This document shows, one piece after another, positions 1 to 9,706 of a DNA stretch of 22,396 nt. Position 1 is the first letter of the stretch. Each line of letters begins with the position of its first letter. A program made the translations under genes and the position numbers. The stretch is taken from positions 939,482 to 961,877 of the forward strand of contig NW_019091435.1 in NCBI RefSeq assembly GCF_001949145.1. Reading direction: 5' to 3'. The notes beneath the pieces were generated by a model. The model saw only the letters and a program-made list of their open reading frames with translations. It was not told the DNA's origin and made no database searches. This stretch comes from Acanthaster planci. Its lineage: Eukaryota; Echinodermata; Asteroidea; Valvatida; Acanthasteridae.

Positions 1-104
1 TGTTCCCATGCTGATCATAAAAACCCTATGGTGTTCCCATGCTGATTATAAAAACCCCATGGTGTTCCCATGCTGATCATAAAAGCCTCATGGTGTTCCC
101 ATGG
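1..104. repeat. 31-bp minisatellite, left edge
   Basis: Three tandem units of 31 bp (1-31, 32-62, 63-93), each starting TGTTCCCATGCTGAT and ending ATGG, are followed by a partial unit (94-104). Units differ at only a few positions. The array starts at base 1, so it probably continues outside the window. It lies in the intron preceding the kinase exon at 501-567. No coding role is visible. Confidence 0.9.
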
Positions 105-169
105 TATCCACAAAATGTCCCATGGTGATCACTTCAACCAACATTATTTTTTTACAGTCCCATAGCGTA

Positions 170-218
170 CACATGGGGTCCCATGGGGCCCATGGGCAGC
201 CCATGGGCAGCCAATGGG
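170..218. repeat. CCCATGGG-rich short repeats
   Basis: A cluster of the palindrome CCCATGGG includes an 11-bp unit CCCATGGGCAG repeated at 189-199 and 200-210, with a diverged third copy starting at 211. The CCATGG core also recurs in the 31-bp minisatellite just upstream, so the two arrays may share an origin. From 219 to 500 there is only unassigned intron sequence before the kinase exon. Confidence 0.8.
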
Positions 219-500
219 ATCTGCATGGGACAGTGTTGTAAGGGAACAGTTAAAATTTTACATGGGGTACATGTATGTAGGAGGATGCATCGCACATGCG
301 AGATCCAAGATCTAACAGTTCACATTATTTCTGTATACAGTATGAGTACAGTGTGTACAGCACATGCGCCCCTAGTGTATATGCGCAACCCCATAACAGC
401 ATCAACTGTTAAACTCAAACACATGCCCGTTGAGAGCCTGGACAATAACAAGTGCTTTATATATGTCTGATTGACACCTCAATTCATTATCTCATGGCAG

Positions 501-567
501 GTGGTTTCAAGGATTTGACTGGGAAGGCCTGAAGAGGCAGAAAGTTGATCCTCCCATAATCCCTCAG
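501..567 (+). CDS. PRKG-like: cGMP-dependent protein kinase, penultimate coding exon
   Basis: This 67-bp exon encodes a piece of the end of a cGMP-dependent protein kinase, a cytosolic or membrane-associated Ser/Thr kinase of the AGC family activated by cGMP. From base 502 the frame reads WFQGFDWEGLK followed by a short linker and PPIIPQ. This is the last helix of the kinase C-lobe and the start of the C-terminal tail in PKG and PKA relatives. The acceptor is CATGGCAG before 501, and its first base completes a split Lys or Arg codon. The donor is CAG|GTATGC at 567/568, in phase 0. The next exon (11492-11587) continues in the same phase and, compared with remembered PKG proteins, no residue appears to be missing. 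The polypyrimidine tract is only moderate. Identification is from motif memory, not a database search. Confidence 0.85.
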
Positions 568-1040
568 GTATGCATTACACAGCAGGTGTAAATCTACTTG
601 ATAGGGCCCCAGAAAATAATTCTGCTTCTCAAAAATAGGACAGTAGGTCGGAAAATTGTTTGGCCCTTTATTGTGTTGATTGAATGGGCTATTCAATTAC
701 ATGCAAACCTTGGCTGGTGTACAAGTATTGCCACTAAGAGTGATAGAAACCTGCCTTGATTAGTGTAAAAATATCTAAAACGAGAGCTTCTTGCCTGTTT
801 GCAACATGCAGAGGGCTTTTCCACTCCTTTTTGCCTCAAAATTACAGAAATATCTACATTATATCACTTGATGACTTGATGCTGTACATGTGCAGCAGGT
901 TGTCTGTTAAACTCATCCAAATTATTTTTTGCAAGAAATAATTAATATAGGTGATATTTAAAATATAAAGCTGTATATTCTAAATTTCTATTAGGTCCAA
1001 CTTTTTTCAACTTACTGCATATTTTATCATAATTCCCCCT

Positions 1041-1133
1041 TCCCCCAAATATTGCGATTCACATTTTTGTATCGCGATGACGTATCCTGGCATTTAAGAA
1101 TCGCGATTATCGATACAGCATCGATGAATCGTA
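1041..1133 (-). mobile_element. hAT-like terminal fragment
   Basis: Read on the minus strand from 1133, the sequence begins TAGGGCTGTTACGATTCATC and continues through several nested ATCGCGAT and ATCGAT palindromes. Ends of this style (C/TAGGGCTG followed by ATCGAT-rich subterminal repeats) are common in animal hAT DNA transposons. I cannot find a matching inverted partner within the preceding kilobase, so this is either a broken end or a solo fragment. No transposase is visible. Confidence 0.4.
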
Positions 1134-1654
1134 ACAGCCCTAATTTTCGATCAGTGTTTCAAGGTCTAAAGTACAATTTAATTCCTAGTATTTTGATAGC
1201 TGTTGATTTGATCAATACGCCATTTGATGGTTTTAATCCAATCGGACAGGCAGTTCAGAGGATACAGTGGTTTTGCTGGCACGCAGCAGGCCAGATTCAA
1301 ATTCGGTCCTGTGGGTCCACTACCCCATTGCTACAGCCATTACACTACATGCTGATTCCTTTCAGCGCCAGGAATCTTTCCGCCAATATCTACCAGAACA
1401 TGTTTGCATATGCTCTCTCCCAAATTTTCACCCAACCGGAAACACTTTTGATAATACCCATACAAATTTAATTGACAACAGACTCCAGAAACTTTATATT
1501 AGACTTTCAGTTCAGTTTGTACGTAGGACAGAAATTCATCATCTGTTCAATATCATTGGAATAAGATGACCTTGATTGGGATCGCAGATATATACAAACA
1601 CAATGTTTCCCTTGCTGACTAAAAAGAATAATGGGCAATTAATATAATGAATAG

Positions 1655-3742
1655 TAGGCCTGTGCCGAGTACATGGGTACCCGCACGTGGATATCAAAAC
1701 TCGGTTCCAGTTTTTTTCGGGCCAGGTACCCGTAAAAAAGTAAATACATAAGGACCAAAAATCCATTTATAAAATGCCAGTGAAATTTAATATTGAAGGG
1801 CAGACTTGCCGAAAAAATCACTATGCTGCTGAAAACCCGGTCCCACAGTCATACATTAACCTTCAGTTCGGAGATCAACAGTTACTTTTGTATGTTATCC
1901 ACACCGCCCGTTGTACTGCAGTCATTTTCTTCGTTCCAGATTTTTCTTAGTTCACAAGAGCAAAAAAAACCACAAAAATTCATGGGCGATAGTCACTCTG
2001 TACGTGTGATTTCAAATATTTTTTTTATATTGAATAGTCATATAAACTTTTGCATCTAATGTCTGCTTAATCAAAATGACTTTTAGAGTTCCCGTCCTTT
2101 GTCAATTGACTGAAAACTGAAAGCTTTTTCGCCTACTTTCGGATCGCAGCGTTACCACGCAATTAGTTGCGAACTCAAGTACACAGGCACATCATAAAAG
2201 CATGTGACGTGATGCATTCGTCAGCTGTGCAGCGCGGGGGAGAGTACCGTTGATACATGTAAGCTGTCTGTCCAGTTGAAAAGTTGAGTCAAACTTCACG
2301 CAATTTCTACTTTTTAATTCATTCGAATTCTTATTCTTAATGTAATTTCGAGAATTAAGAGACTCTTTATTAGAAAAGCAACTTTTTACAGTGGTTCTGG
2401 CTGAAAATGGATTTTTCGCGTTGTTACTTTTTATTAATGTAGAAGTTTTTGTCTTGATCGGAAATCAATCCAGAACAATAGAAGGTGCCGACACTTTCGT
2501 CGATCCTGTGAGTTCAATTATAAAAGCTTAGATTTTCAAAAATGGAGGTATTTCCAAAACGCAAAGTTGGCTTCTGACCATATTTCACCTGAATTTGGGG
2601 TTTTTTTTGTAGCTGCAATCTTACCGAATAGTTTTCGTGATCCGGAACCAGGAAAATGACTGCACCAAAACTGTGAACGAAGAGACCAAAGGAATTTGTC
2701 TTGAGAAATGGATTTGGAATCAATCTCTTTTGGGCAAAGTGTGGTTCTGGTTCGGCCAGTCAAATTTCACTTGTCAAATTACTTATACATTAAAATCTTG
2801 ACAACTCGAACCTCTGGGAATGGATGTATCCCAAAGCAATTATTTGTGAAAATAAATCACTTTATTTTGATACCTTCGTGTGGCAAAACTTTCGTATCGC
2901 TTAGTCTTGTTTACAAAGTGAAGTGCTGCAGATAGTCCTATTTTTTCACTTGGGCTTCCCTATGTATGGTCACATGACCTTTCCTTTTGCGGTCACATGG
3001 CCGCTGCATGCAGTGCCAGGAATTAGACTGCCTGAAGGGGACTACAAGTGGGCCTGCGTTTGCAATCAGGTTAGCTTCAGTAGCTTGAAAGTCAGGATTG
3101 CAGTTTCAGGTAACGTTGGTTTATGCAACGTTCATACAACTGGTCCCTGTGAAAAAAGAAATGCATTGGCAATGATGACTCCTTACCCTGTATAATACTT
3201 TCAATGCCATTTGAAGCATTTTGGTGGCAGTTGTACGAATCAGAAACTTCAAAATATGTGGATATAATGGTGTGGACATTGTTTGAGTTACGGATGTAAT
3301 TTTGGTACACGAAAGCCTTTTAACCCGTGACGTACGTAGCACTGATCTAGTCCGCACGTGACACGACCAACGCTCACTATTTGTGTAGCGCGTTCCGCAT
3401 TTCAGGGACATTTCCTGTGAGCAGTTGCTGGTGCGTTGGTGGTTTGTAGCTCTTGTCTGTTCTGATGTTCCTCGTGAAAATTTTGTTTTTCTGTTTCCTT
3501 TACCCAGAAAAAGACAATTTGCTAACTAAAGGTAACAAATTCGTTTGACAAAAGGTAGGACAGGTTAACCCCATTGATGTGGTGCTTGCTTCCTATGTAC
3601 GAAAAGGAGCCGTGTTTCGGGCACATGGTCCAACGGGGTCGCGCGCAATGCCAGTTGTTATTAAGTGATCTCTTTTCGGGGTACCCGATGTTAACAAAAA
3701 AGGGTACCCGGTTTCATAAATACCCGAAAATGCACACCCCTA
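1655..3742. mobile_element. Possible hAT-like element, 2.1 kb
   Basis: The left end begins TAGGCCTGTGCCGAG. The right end, read in reverse from 3742, begins TAGGGGTGTGCATTTTCGGG. Nine of the first eleven positions match. Both subterminal regions carry GGGTACCC motifs (about 1676 and 1728 on the left; 3681 and 3704 on the right). This looks like a pair of related inverted ends. I cannot find an 8-bp target-site duplication (left flank ATGAATAG, right flank ATTTTTTG), and the interior has no recognisable transposase. It could therefore be a decayed hAT, a non-autonomous derivative, or two separate fragments of one family. Confidence 0.35.
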
Positions 3743-4371
3743 ATTTTTTGAATAGTTTTTTCAAATATGCAAATGCAATTTACTCCATATACCTTAAGCT
3801 CGAATAATTAATTGACCACCGGTATTTGTATTGTTGCTTCATCCCTGTCGAACGTACGGAAATTATCAATCAGGTACCACAAAATGTTGAATTTCATCGA
3901 GTGAGGGCACAGTTCAGTTTTATTGGAAAGTATTTGATTGCCCAAACGAGGATCTGCTGCAGTACGGTGAATGCATTTGATCAACCCTGTCCGTCTAGGG
4001 TGAATGTAAAATCTTATGAAACTCAAGAGGATTGTGGACTGTAAGGGCTATAGGCACACACAAAGTAAGAAACGTCGGCTCCAAAGATAGGAAGAAAAGT
4101 ACTGCTAACATTAATTTTACATAATTCTTTCAAAGTATAATTCCTTATTGCCTGTTGAAATGGACAAATGACTACTTTTTAACAACTGTATCATCTGCGA
4201 GTGCGCAGCAGCACAAACTCTGAATGTGGAATTTAAGTGTATTGAAATGTATTCAAAATTTTAAAAATTGAAAGTTGTCCAGAGGTTGAAGGGTTACCAA
4301 AGTTGAATGCTCAAGTGTCCTTACTACCGCTATTTCTGAAATATTAAGGGAAAAATGCATTTGTACTTTAG
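3743..4371. other. Unassigned intron sequence
   Basis: No gene or mobile element is recognised here. A 72-codon open frame on the + strand (3826-4044) ends just after a GTAAGG that could be a donor, but the acceptor side is weak and the protein is not recognisable, so I do not call it an exon. Confidence 0.4.
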
Positions 4372-5240
4372 GACATTTTACTCTTGTGTATTACATAAAA
4401 CTAATTAAATTCTTTTGTCATGAAGATTTCCAGACATACATGTACTTAAGAAAACATGGGAACACATTGAAAGTATCAGGATCTTGTGAATGCTTAAAAC
4501 TTTGCATAATGCTTCCGGAACTCGTATTCACAATTTCTCCCGTAATCTTGAAAAAAAGTCGGGACATGTACACATATACATTTATATCTCATGTCCTGTT
4601 GGTTGCAGTTTTTTTTAGATAATCTTGAGAATTTGATGAAGTCCTTCTGTAGAAATGTCTTGGTACGAAATGAATTTCAATCGACGACACCTGGGACACC
4701 AACATGTCTGAAGACTTCCTGCATGTATGTGCTGGTGAAGATTCTTCTGTGTCATCTAAAAAAAGGAAAATATTAATTCATTGTGCATTGGTTTATTTGT
4801 TGATACATGGAGAAAAGGAGCCAGAACTTTCAGCACTTTTGATATACGAGTAGGAATTTTACGGTACAGAGGCAGACCAGATATATGGACGGTAAGCAGT
4901 AAGCGATTTGCATTAACTTAATACATGCATGGGTACCCCTCCCATCATTGTTCATAACTGCATTAATCAGAACCGGCCATCTCTTGTGTGGCAAACAGCA
5001 GGCCTTCTTACCACTACTTAACGTGTTATTTTCCCTGCTTGATTGTCCAACAGCTTCCTTCATGTTGAGTAGCCGTTCCTCTGATATGTACATGAAACCG
5101 CAGTTACATTTCATTCGAGTCCTTGAAACTGACATCACGGTGAACAGATTTATCTCCTTTTACTTCAGCAGCAGCATGAATGATACCTATACACACAAAG
5201 CAAAAGAATTGAAATATTTGAGATAATCAGATTACATAAA
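4372..5240. repeat. Old tandem duplication, copy A
   Basis: This is the first copy of a diverged tandem duplication; the second lies about 1 kb to the right (5369-6275). Matching landmarks in order are ATTTCCAG (about 4427 and 5427), TTGCAGTTTT (4603 and 5588), GTTGATRCATGGA (about 4800 and 5790), CTGCRTTAATYAGAAC (4958 and 5989) and the GATACCTATA block (about 5181 and 6210). Offsets drift from about 985 to 1030 because of indels. On the minus strand, 4996-5138 is open and ends at a reasonable donor (GTAAGA, reading down from 4996-5012), so the unit may derive from a gene fragment. The product is not recognised. Confidence 0.6.
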
Positions 5241-5310
5241 CAGTTAATTAAACACTGTAAACTAGTAATAATGTGTTTTTTTTATTTGGAAAAAAATGAA
5301 TTTGCACATT

Positions 5311-5354
5311 GTTTTGAAAATATGAAGGAAACGTTTTGAAAATATGAAGGAAAA
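5311..5354. repeat. 22-bp tandem repeat, two copies
   Basis: GTTTTGAAAATATGAAGGAA followed by two more bases occurs twice back to back (5311-5332 and 5333-5354), differing only in the last position. It lies in the short spacer between the two copies of the larger duplication. Confidence 0.85.
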
Positions 5355-5368
5355 ACTGCCATTGTTTA

Positions 5369-6275
5369 TTAGCGCATTTTTAAAGTGTATCATATAAAAA
5401 CCACCGACTTCTTTTTGTCCTGAATATTTCCAGGCACGGGGATCCATTGGAAATATTGGAATTTAATGAATGCTGAAAACTTTGCACTCTTTTTCCAAAA
5501 AAATTTTGCATTTGTCTTTCAATGTATATAACAGTTACATGTACACATACAAGTAAATCTCCTACAAGTAAATCGACTTGCTTTCAATTGCAGTTTTATT
5601 CAGATAATTTTGTTACAAGTACTTTGATGAAGCTCTTCTCACTGCTCTGTGGATCAGTCCTGCTTCGACTGCATTTCCATCAACGAAACCAGGGACATCC
5701 AACATGAACGGATATTGCTCTCGTGTGCTGATTAATATCTGTATAATCGCAAAAGGAAAACATTCATTGCAGGTGCACAAGTTCATGTGTTGATGCATGG
5801 AAAACTGAACTTGGACACATATACAGCATACGTGTGTACATGTATAGACATGTAGTGGCATACATGTAGCAAAACTTTAGTCCTCACCAAATGGGCAGTA
5901 CGTGGGGACCTGAATATTAAAAGTAGAGGACAGGGCAAGATGAGGGAACCATTTATGATGACGGTATATGGATATGTTTGCTTCATTACTGCGTTAATTA
6001 GAACTGGCAACCTGCATGTCAATGCAACAGTAGGCTTTTTCACCATTACCTGTAAATTTCCTTGCTTGGCTATAAATACAGCAGCTTTCTTCGTGGGTAC
6101 CCGTGCTTCTGATATCTACATGTACTGCAGTTATGTTGAGTTCCAATGCTCGGAAGAAACATGGGGAACAGATTTATCTCTAGCTTTCACTCCAGCTGTA
6201 CGGTAGCATGAAGGATACCTATAGACAAAAAGTACATAAGGAAATTAAGATATTCCGTATAAATAATCAGCTTAC
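5369..6275. repeat. Old tandem duplication, copy B
   Basis: This is the second copy of the unit at 4372-5240. The two can be aligned by eye through a series of short blocks, but the overall identity is low and indels are frequent, so the duplication is old. A minus-strand open stretch in this copy (5643-5738) has both splice-like borders and is listed separately. Confidence 0.6.
5643..5738 (-). pseudogene. Possible exon remnant, unknown protein
   Basis: On the minus strand, TTGCGATTATACAG at 5739 could be an acceptor and GTGAGA from 5642 downward could be a donor. The 96-bp stretch between them is open and includes MLDVPGFVDGN. This loosely resembles the DxPG segment of a GTPase, but one short motif is not enough to assign a family. 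The equivalent part of copy A (about 4640-4760) has lost the frame. Either both are relics of a duplicated gene fragment or the open frame is chance. Confidence 0.22.
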
Positions 6276-6799
6276 ATCGATGTGTAAATAACTGCAGGTA
6301 TACATTCAATTTTCATACATTCTTGGACATTCACCGTGAACTCGTAAAGACATGGTTTGTCTTGTGGGGGGCAAAGATATGAAATACAGTATGCACGGTG
6401 AGCGTTTTAGGGAGTTTAGTCTTTGTTCAGCGCAATCGTAATTCTTTTGAAAATTTATTGTACTCCTTTCTGATTTGATTTGCCTTTGAAAAAAATTCAT
6501 CATACTAAAATCATTAAATAAGGAACTTAGGAAAGAGCACAATGAATATCGTCAAGTAGATCTCCCAATTGTGCTGAACAGTTAGGACGTACATGCACAT
6601 AATCATTGTCAATTCTGGTCTGAGTAACTTGAACTCAGTATCCCAAACAAGGCGGCCAGCATCAGCGACTAGTCTGGGAGAACTCCGGGGTCCCGTGACG
6701 TGGTTTGGGCTTAATGATGAGGTGGTGGCTGCCTCTGCACCTCTGTGCGTCGGAGCAGTTCCTCCCAGAATCAGCGAGGCCCATACTGTTGCCCCTAGT
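6276..6799. other. Unassigned sequence left of the Gypsy element
   Basis: There is no recognisable gene here. From about 6600 to 6800 the sequence becomes GC-richer and may still belong to the 3' part of the minus-strand Gypsy element, but I find no second LTR copy matching the candidate LTR edge at 8306-8385. Confidence 0.4.
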
Positions 6800-6805
6800 A
6801 GGTCG

Positions 6806-7310
6806 TCAGAAGCCGCCCAGGGTAACTCGCGTCCACCACAGTCGGCGTCCGTCAGCGTCGTGGTCCTTTTCTGGCTGAGACTGCCGCGCCACTTGCTCCC
6901 ACCATCCCGCTTCCACGTCACCAAAGTACGGTTTCAGTCTGTTGTAGTGGACCACTTTGGCTTGGGACTGAGGGGACTTCTGTACCTTATATGTGACATC
7001 ATCGATCTTCTTCGTTACCTTGAAGGGACCTTTCCACCAGCATTGGAGCTTGGGCGAGCGGCCTACCTTTTGGGCAGGGATGTACATCCAGGGATGTACA
7101 ACCATACCGGCTGCCTGGGCTCATACCCGGCCCCTGCTGCCTTGCAGTCGTACTGCCGCTTCTGATACATTTGACTCTTCTGTAGGTGGCGACGGGCGAA
7201 CTTATGGGCGCCCTCGATTCTTGCCCGCAGCCCATCGACGTAGTCGTGTACAGCCACTTCTGCTGGCTCCTCTGACTGCCCACCACCAGATCCAGTGGAA
7301 GTCCCACCTC
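6806..7310 (-). pseudogene. Ty3/Gypsy integrase C-terminal remnant
   Basis: Minus-strand frames encode the end of a Ty3/Gypsy polyprotein: LPLDLVVG, then YVDGLRARIEGAHKFARRHL, a basic linker, PVWLYIP, KGPFKV and VVHYNRLKPY. In Gypsy integrases this order marks the region after the catalytic core and the GPF/Y module. The frame is broken at least twice. One break, near 7270, follows LPLDLVVGS. The other is a 14-bp tandem duplication (7077-7100) just after WLYIP. The integrase core, RNase H, reverse transcriptase and protease, which should lie between this and gag, are absent, so the element is dead and internally deleted. Confidence 0.85.
7077..7100. repeat. 14-bp tandem duplication breaking the integrase frame
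   Basis: GGGATGTACA occurs at 7077-7086 and again at 7091-7100, with period 14. Because 14 is not a multiple of three, it shifts the minus-strand integrase frame between WLYIP and AQKVGRSPK. Confidence 0.85.
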
Positions 7311-7339
7311 CCGGCCACTTTACCGTCACCTAGGTCCCT

Positions 7340-8119
7340 CTAGCTGTTCCTACTGGAGCTCGTTTTGGAAGAGCGGCAGGCTCCCCAGCTGGGGGCGACG
7401 TTAAGTGGCCGCTTCTCTCTGTTCCCTTTACGGTCAGAAGTCGGTCCCCACCTCTGATAGGGACAGTTTCGCTGGATTTGGCCTAGCTCATGACAGCCAA
7501 AGCATTCCACCCTTGTCCGGGGACCTAATACAATTCCATCCCCAGCGGGTGGCCCGGGTCTTTCGTCTGGAACTGGAGCGGGCTGGGCCACTGTCCTGAT
7601 GTCCCTGGTTTTTCCCTTCTGTTTATGCGCCTCAGACTCGAGGAATGCCTCGATCTCAGTTGCAACGGTGATAGCTTTGGTCAGCGTGGTCACTCTCATT
7701 GACAAAAATGTGTCCACCACCAAATCCTCGCGAGCCTGAGCCATTAGTTTTGGATAGCTCTTGGAGACTGGACGTCGGATGGATTGCCCCAGACTACTTA
7801 AGGGCTCATCGCGGCCTCTGGTACGTATAGACAGTTGAGCCTGATATAGGGGGACCTGTGCTGCCACCCCAAATTGCTGCTCGAAGTTCTCAAGGATAGA
7901 AGAATAGTCTTTTCGTACCCTCGGCGTCATATCGGCCAGAGCTTCTTGGGCTGTACACTTTTGATGAGATGCCAGGAACATCACTTTCTCGGCATCACTC
8001 CAATGGTTGATCGCCGTGATGCTCTCAAAATGGATTAGGTAGTCAGACAATGAAGTGCTCCTGTCAAAGTATCTGGAAGCATCATTGGTCTCCGCCCCTT
8101 TGTCTCTGGAAAGTTAGCT
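7340..8119 (-). pseudogene. Ty3/Gypsy gag, 5' and 3' truncated
   Basis: A minus-strand frame stays open for more than 240 codons, from an upstream stop near 8120 to a stop at 7340. No ATG is evident near the start, so the N-terminus is uncertain. It reads as a Gypsy-type capsid: RYFDRSTSLSDYLIHFE, a helical region, then a Pro/Arg-rich linker and a zinc knuckle, C-F-G-C-H-E-L-G-Q-I-Q-R-N-C. The pattern fits CX2CX4HX4C except that the His is Gln (codon CAA, one base from a His codon), so metal binding would be lost. After the knuckle the frame runs only about 40 codons before meeting the integrase remnant, so most of pol is deleted. The absence of stops over 700 bp suggests fairly recent loss of function. 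Confidence 0.85.
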
Positions 8120-8291
8120 TCTGGGGCAACTTGTTGCACGATTACTGGCTCCGCCTCCCAGCACAGGTGCGGGCCAACAGATGTGGTACAGCCCCAATAA
8201 CTTCAGTACCTTGTAGTTGTACACCTTTGACATGCAGGCCAGGCCGCGCTGATGGCCCTGCCCTGTTGACTTGTGTGAGGAGCCGTTGGGC

Positions 8292-8385
8292 CCCGCACCA
8301 TTTACTTGTGTGAGTAGTAGACAACAAACTTAGCTTTTGGAGCTTTGTCAAAGACCAAAGGAAATCCAAATGCCCACCCGCATTC
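8292..8385 (-). mobile_element. Possible Gypsy LTR end and primer-binding site
   Basis: On the minus strand upstream of gag, a sequence ending TCTACTACTCACACAAG is followed by TGGTGCGGGGCCCAACGG, which starts with the TGG expected of a primer-binding site. The distance to gag, under 200 bp, fits a short leader. I find no second LTR copy on the far side, so this is a suggestion from position and the TGG start. It would mean the 5' LTR is truncated near 8385-8398 where LINE sequence begins. Confidence 0.3.
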
Positions 8386-9056
8386 AAAACAGCTGAGGTA
8401 GAGCTTCACGAGCCCAGTGATATTTGCAAAGCTTTCCATGAATATTTCACCTCTGTTCACATTTTAGCTGAAACTGTTCCAGAGACACCACCAACTTGTG
8501 ATCTCTCAATACCGGAAATCCCCCAACTGTCGTAAAACTTGAGTGGCTGGTGAAATCACTCTCGAACTTGAATCCTCACAAAGCCCAAAGTCATGATGCT
8601 ATACCACCAAAAGTGTTGAAAGTGGCTGCATCATTAATTGCTTTACCACTCTTGCGATTAATGAACTCTTCATTATCTAGTGGCATTGTCTTTTCAGATT
8701 GGAAACATTCGCAGATAACTCCAGAATATAAATCTGGCAGTCGTACCGACATCAAGAATTACTGCACAGTGGCATTAAGTCAGTTCTTTGCGAAGTGCTG
8801 GAACGCGCTGTTGCCGAAAACATCAACAACCACATAACATCGTTGTGCCTCAATAACCCACATCAACATGGATTCAGTGCTGGAAAATCATGTGGCACAA
8901 ACACGATCTGCAATGGGCGGATGTTTTGGATACTCCACGACTTCCTTGAATTGATAAGATTTTCCTGGATTTCAGTAAAGCATTTGATGTCATGCCGCAC
9001 CACATCCTATACTCGCTAAAATTGCCAACACTTTCATCATTTGGCGAATAACATGG

Positions 9057-9184
9057 GCCTAGATAGAATCCTTCTTGATGCAACGTGTCGCCTACCGGGG
9101 ATGCTTCTCTGACTGGGCACGCCTAGATAAAATCCTTCTTGACGCAACGTGTCGCCTACCGGGGATGCTTCTCTGACTGGGCAC
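9057..9184. repeat. 64-bp tandem duplication within the LINE
   Basis: Two adjacent 64-bp copies (9057-9120 and 9121-9184) both begin GCCTAGATA and end GACTGGGCAC. They differ at only two positions by eye. The unit covers the RVAYRGCFSDWA segment of the reverse transcriptase, and its length is not a multiple of three, so it breaks the reading frame. It arose after the LINE inserted, or in its last source copy. Confidence 0.92.
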
Positions 9185-9272
9185 CTGTTACTTCCTCAAG
9201 CAAGTGTTGTTGGCCCCCTCTAGTTCAATTTATCCATAAATGGCATTCATACAATCTGTCTACCAACTGTGT

Positions 9273-9706
9273 ATAGAGGGATTTCACATTAGTGCTGTCT
9301 GCGCATATCTGCATCGAAACCGAGGCTCTCTGCATTGAACTTCGTCACGTGCTCCCGCGGAGTCGACACAGTACATGCAGTATCCAGTTTGTAAGTGTGG
9401 CACCACTTCAGTTTAAACCACGCCCACTGCCCAAGATGCATGACCATTGCAGATAAGTTAGTTCGCGGTAAATTGCCGTTATTTTTTCTTTTGATTTTAC
9501 GTGTTAAGTCATCCTAAAAGACTCTTCCACAAAAAGTTGAAGCCTGGACAGTCTTAATTTAACATACCTTTATGTATTTTGTGTCTTGACTCCTTACTTT
9601 CCATCGTCTGATCGTATTAAGAATTGAATCTAACACATACAGCCTCGTTTTCAAACGCGGAAATGCGCAGATCGACGCTAAAACCGTCGTATTGGGATCC
9701 CTCTAT
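9273..9706. mobile_element. MITE-like element nested in the LINE
   Basis: The segment is bounded by the perfect 10-bp inverted repeats ATAGAGGGAT (9273-9282) and ATCCCTCTAT (9697-9706). Further inward, CTGCGCAT (9299-9306) and CGAGGCT (9321-9327) reappear inverted as ATGCGCAG (9663-9670) and AGCCTCG (9641-9647), so the imperfect inverted repeats extend about 60 bp. The interior has no open frame. If the target duplication is TA, the element spans 9276-9703 (428 bp). LINE reverse-transcriptase sequence resumes immediately on the right with the FADD box. This fits a non-autonomous DNA transposon, perhaps of a TA-target superfamily; the exact boundary is ambiguous by 2-3 bases. Confidence 0.75.

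Noticed and set aside
1-104. CRISPR-like array
   Set aside because: The 31-bp units are directly adjacent with no unique spacers, and the window is eukaryotic.
1052-1569. Two overlapping + strand open frames
   Set aside because: The first begins inside the hAT-like end; neither has recognisable motifs or splice support.
2514-2763. Possible BED-finger or transposase exon inside the hAT-like element
   Set aside because: Short aromatic stretches appear on both strands, but the zinc-binding Cys and His pattern is absent.
6593-7165. Plus-strand open frame of 190 codons
   Set aside because: It is antisense to the Gypsy integrase remnant, which explains the sequence better.
8142-8387. Minus-strand open frame upstream of gag
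   Set aside because: It crosses the likely LTR end and primer-binding site of the Gypsy element, so it is not expected to be coding.
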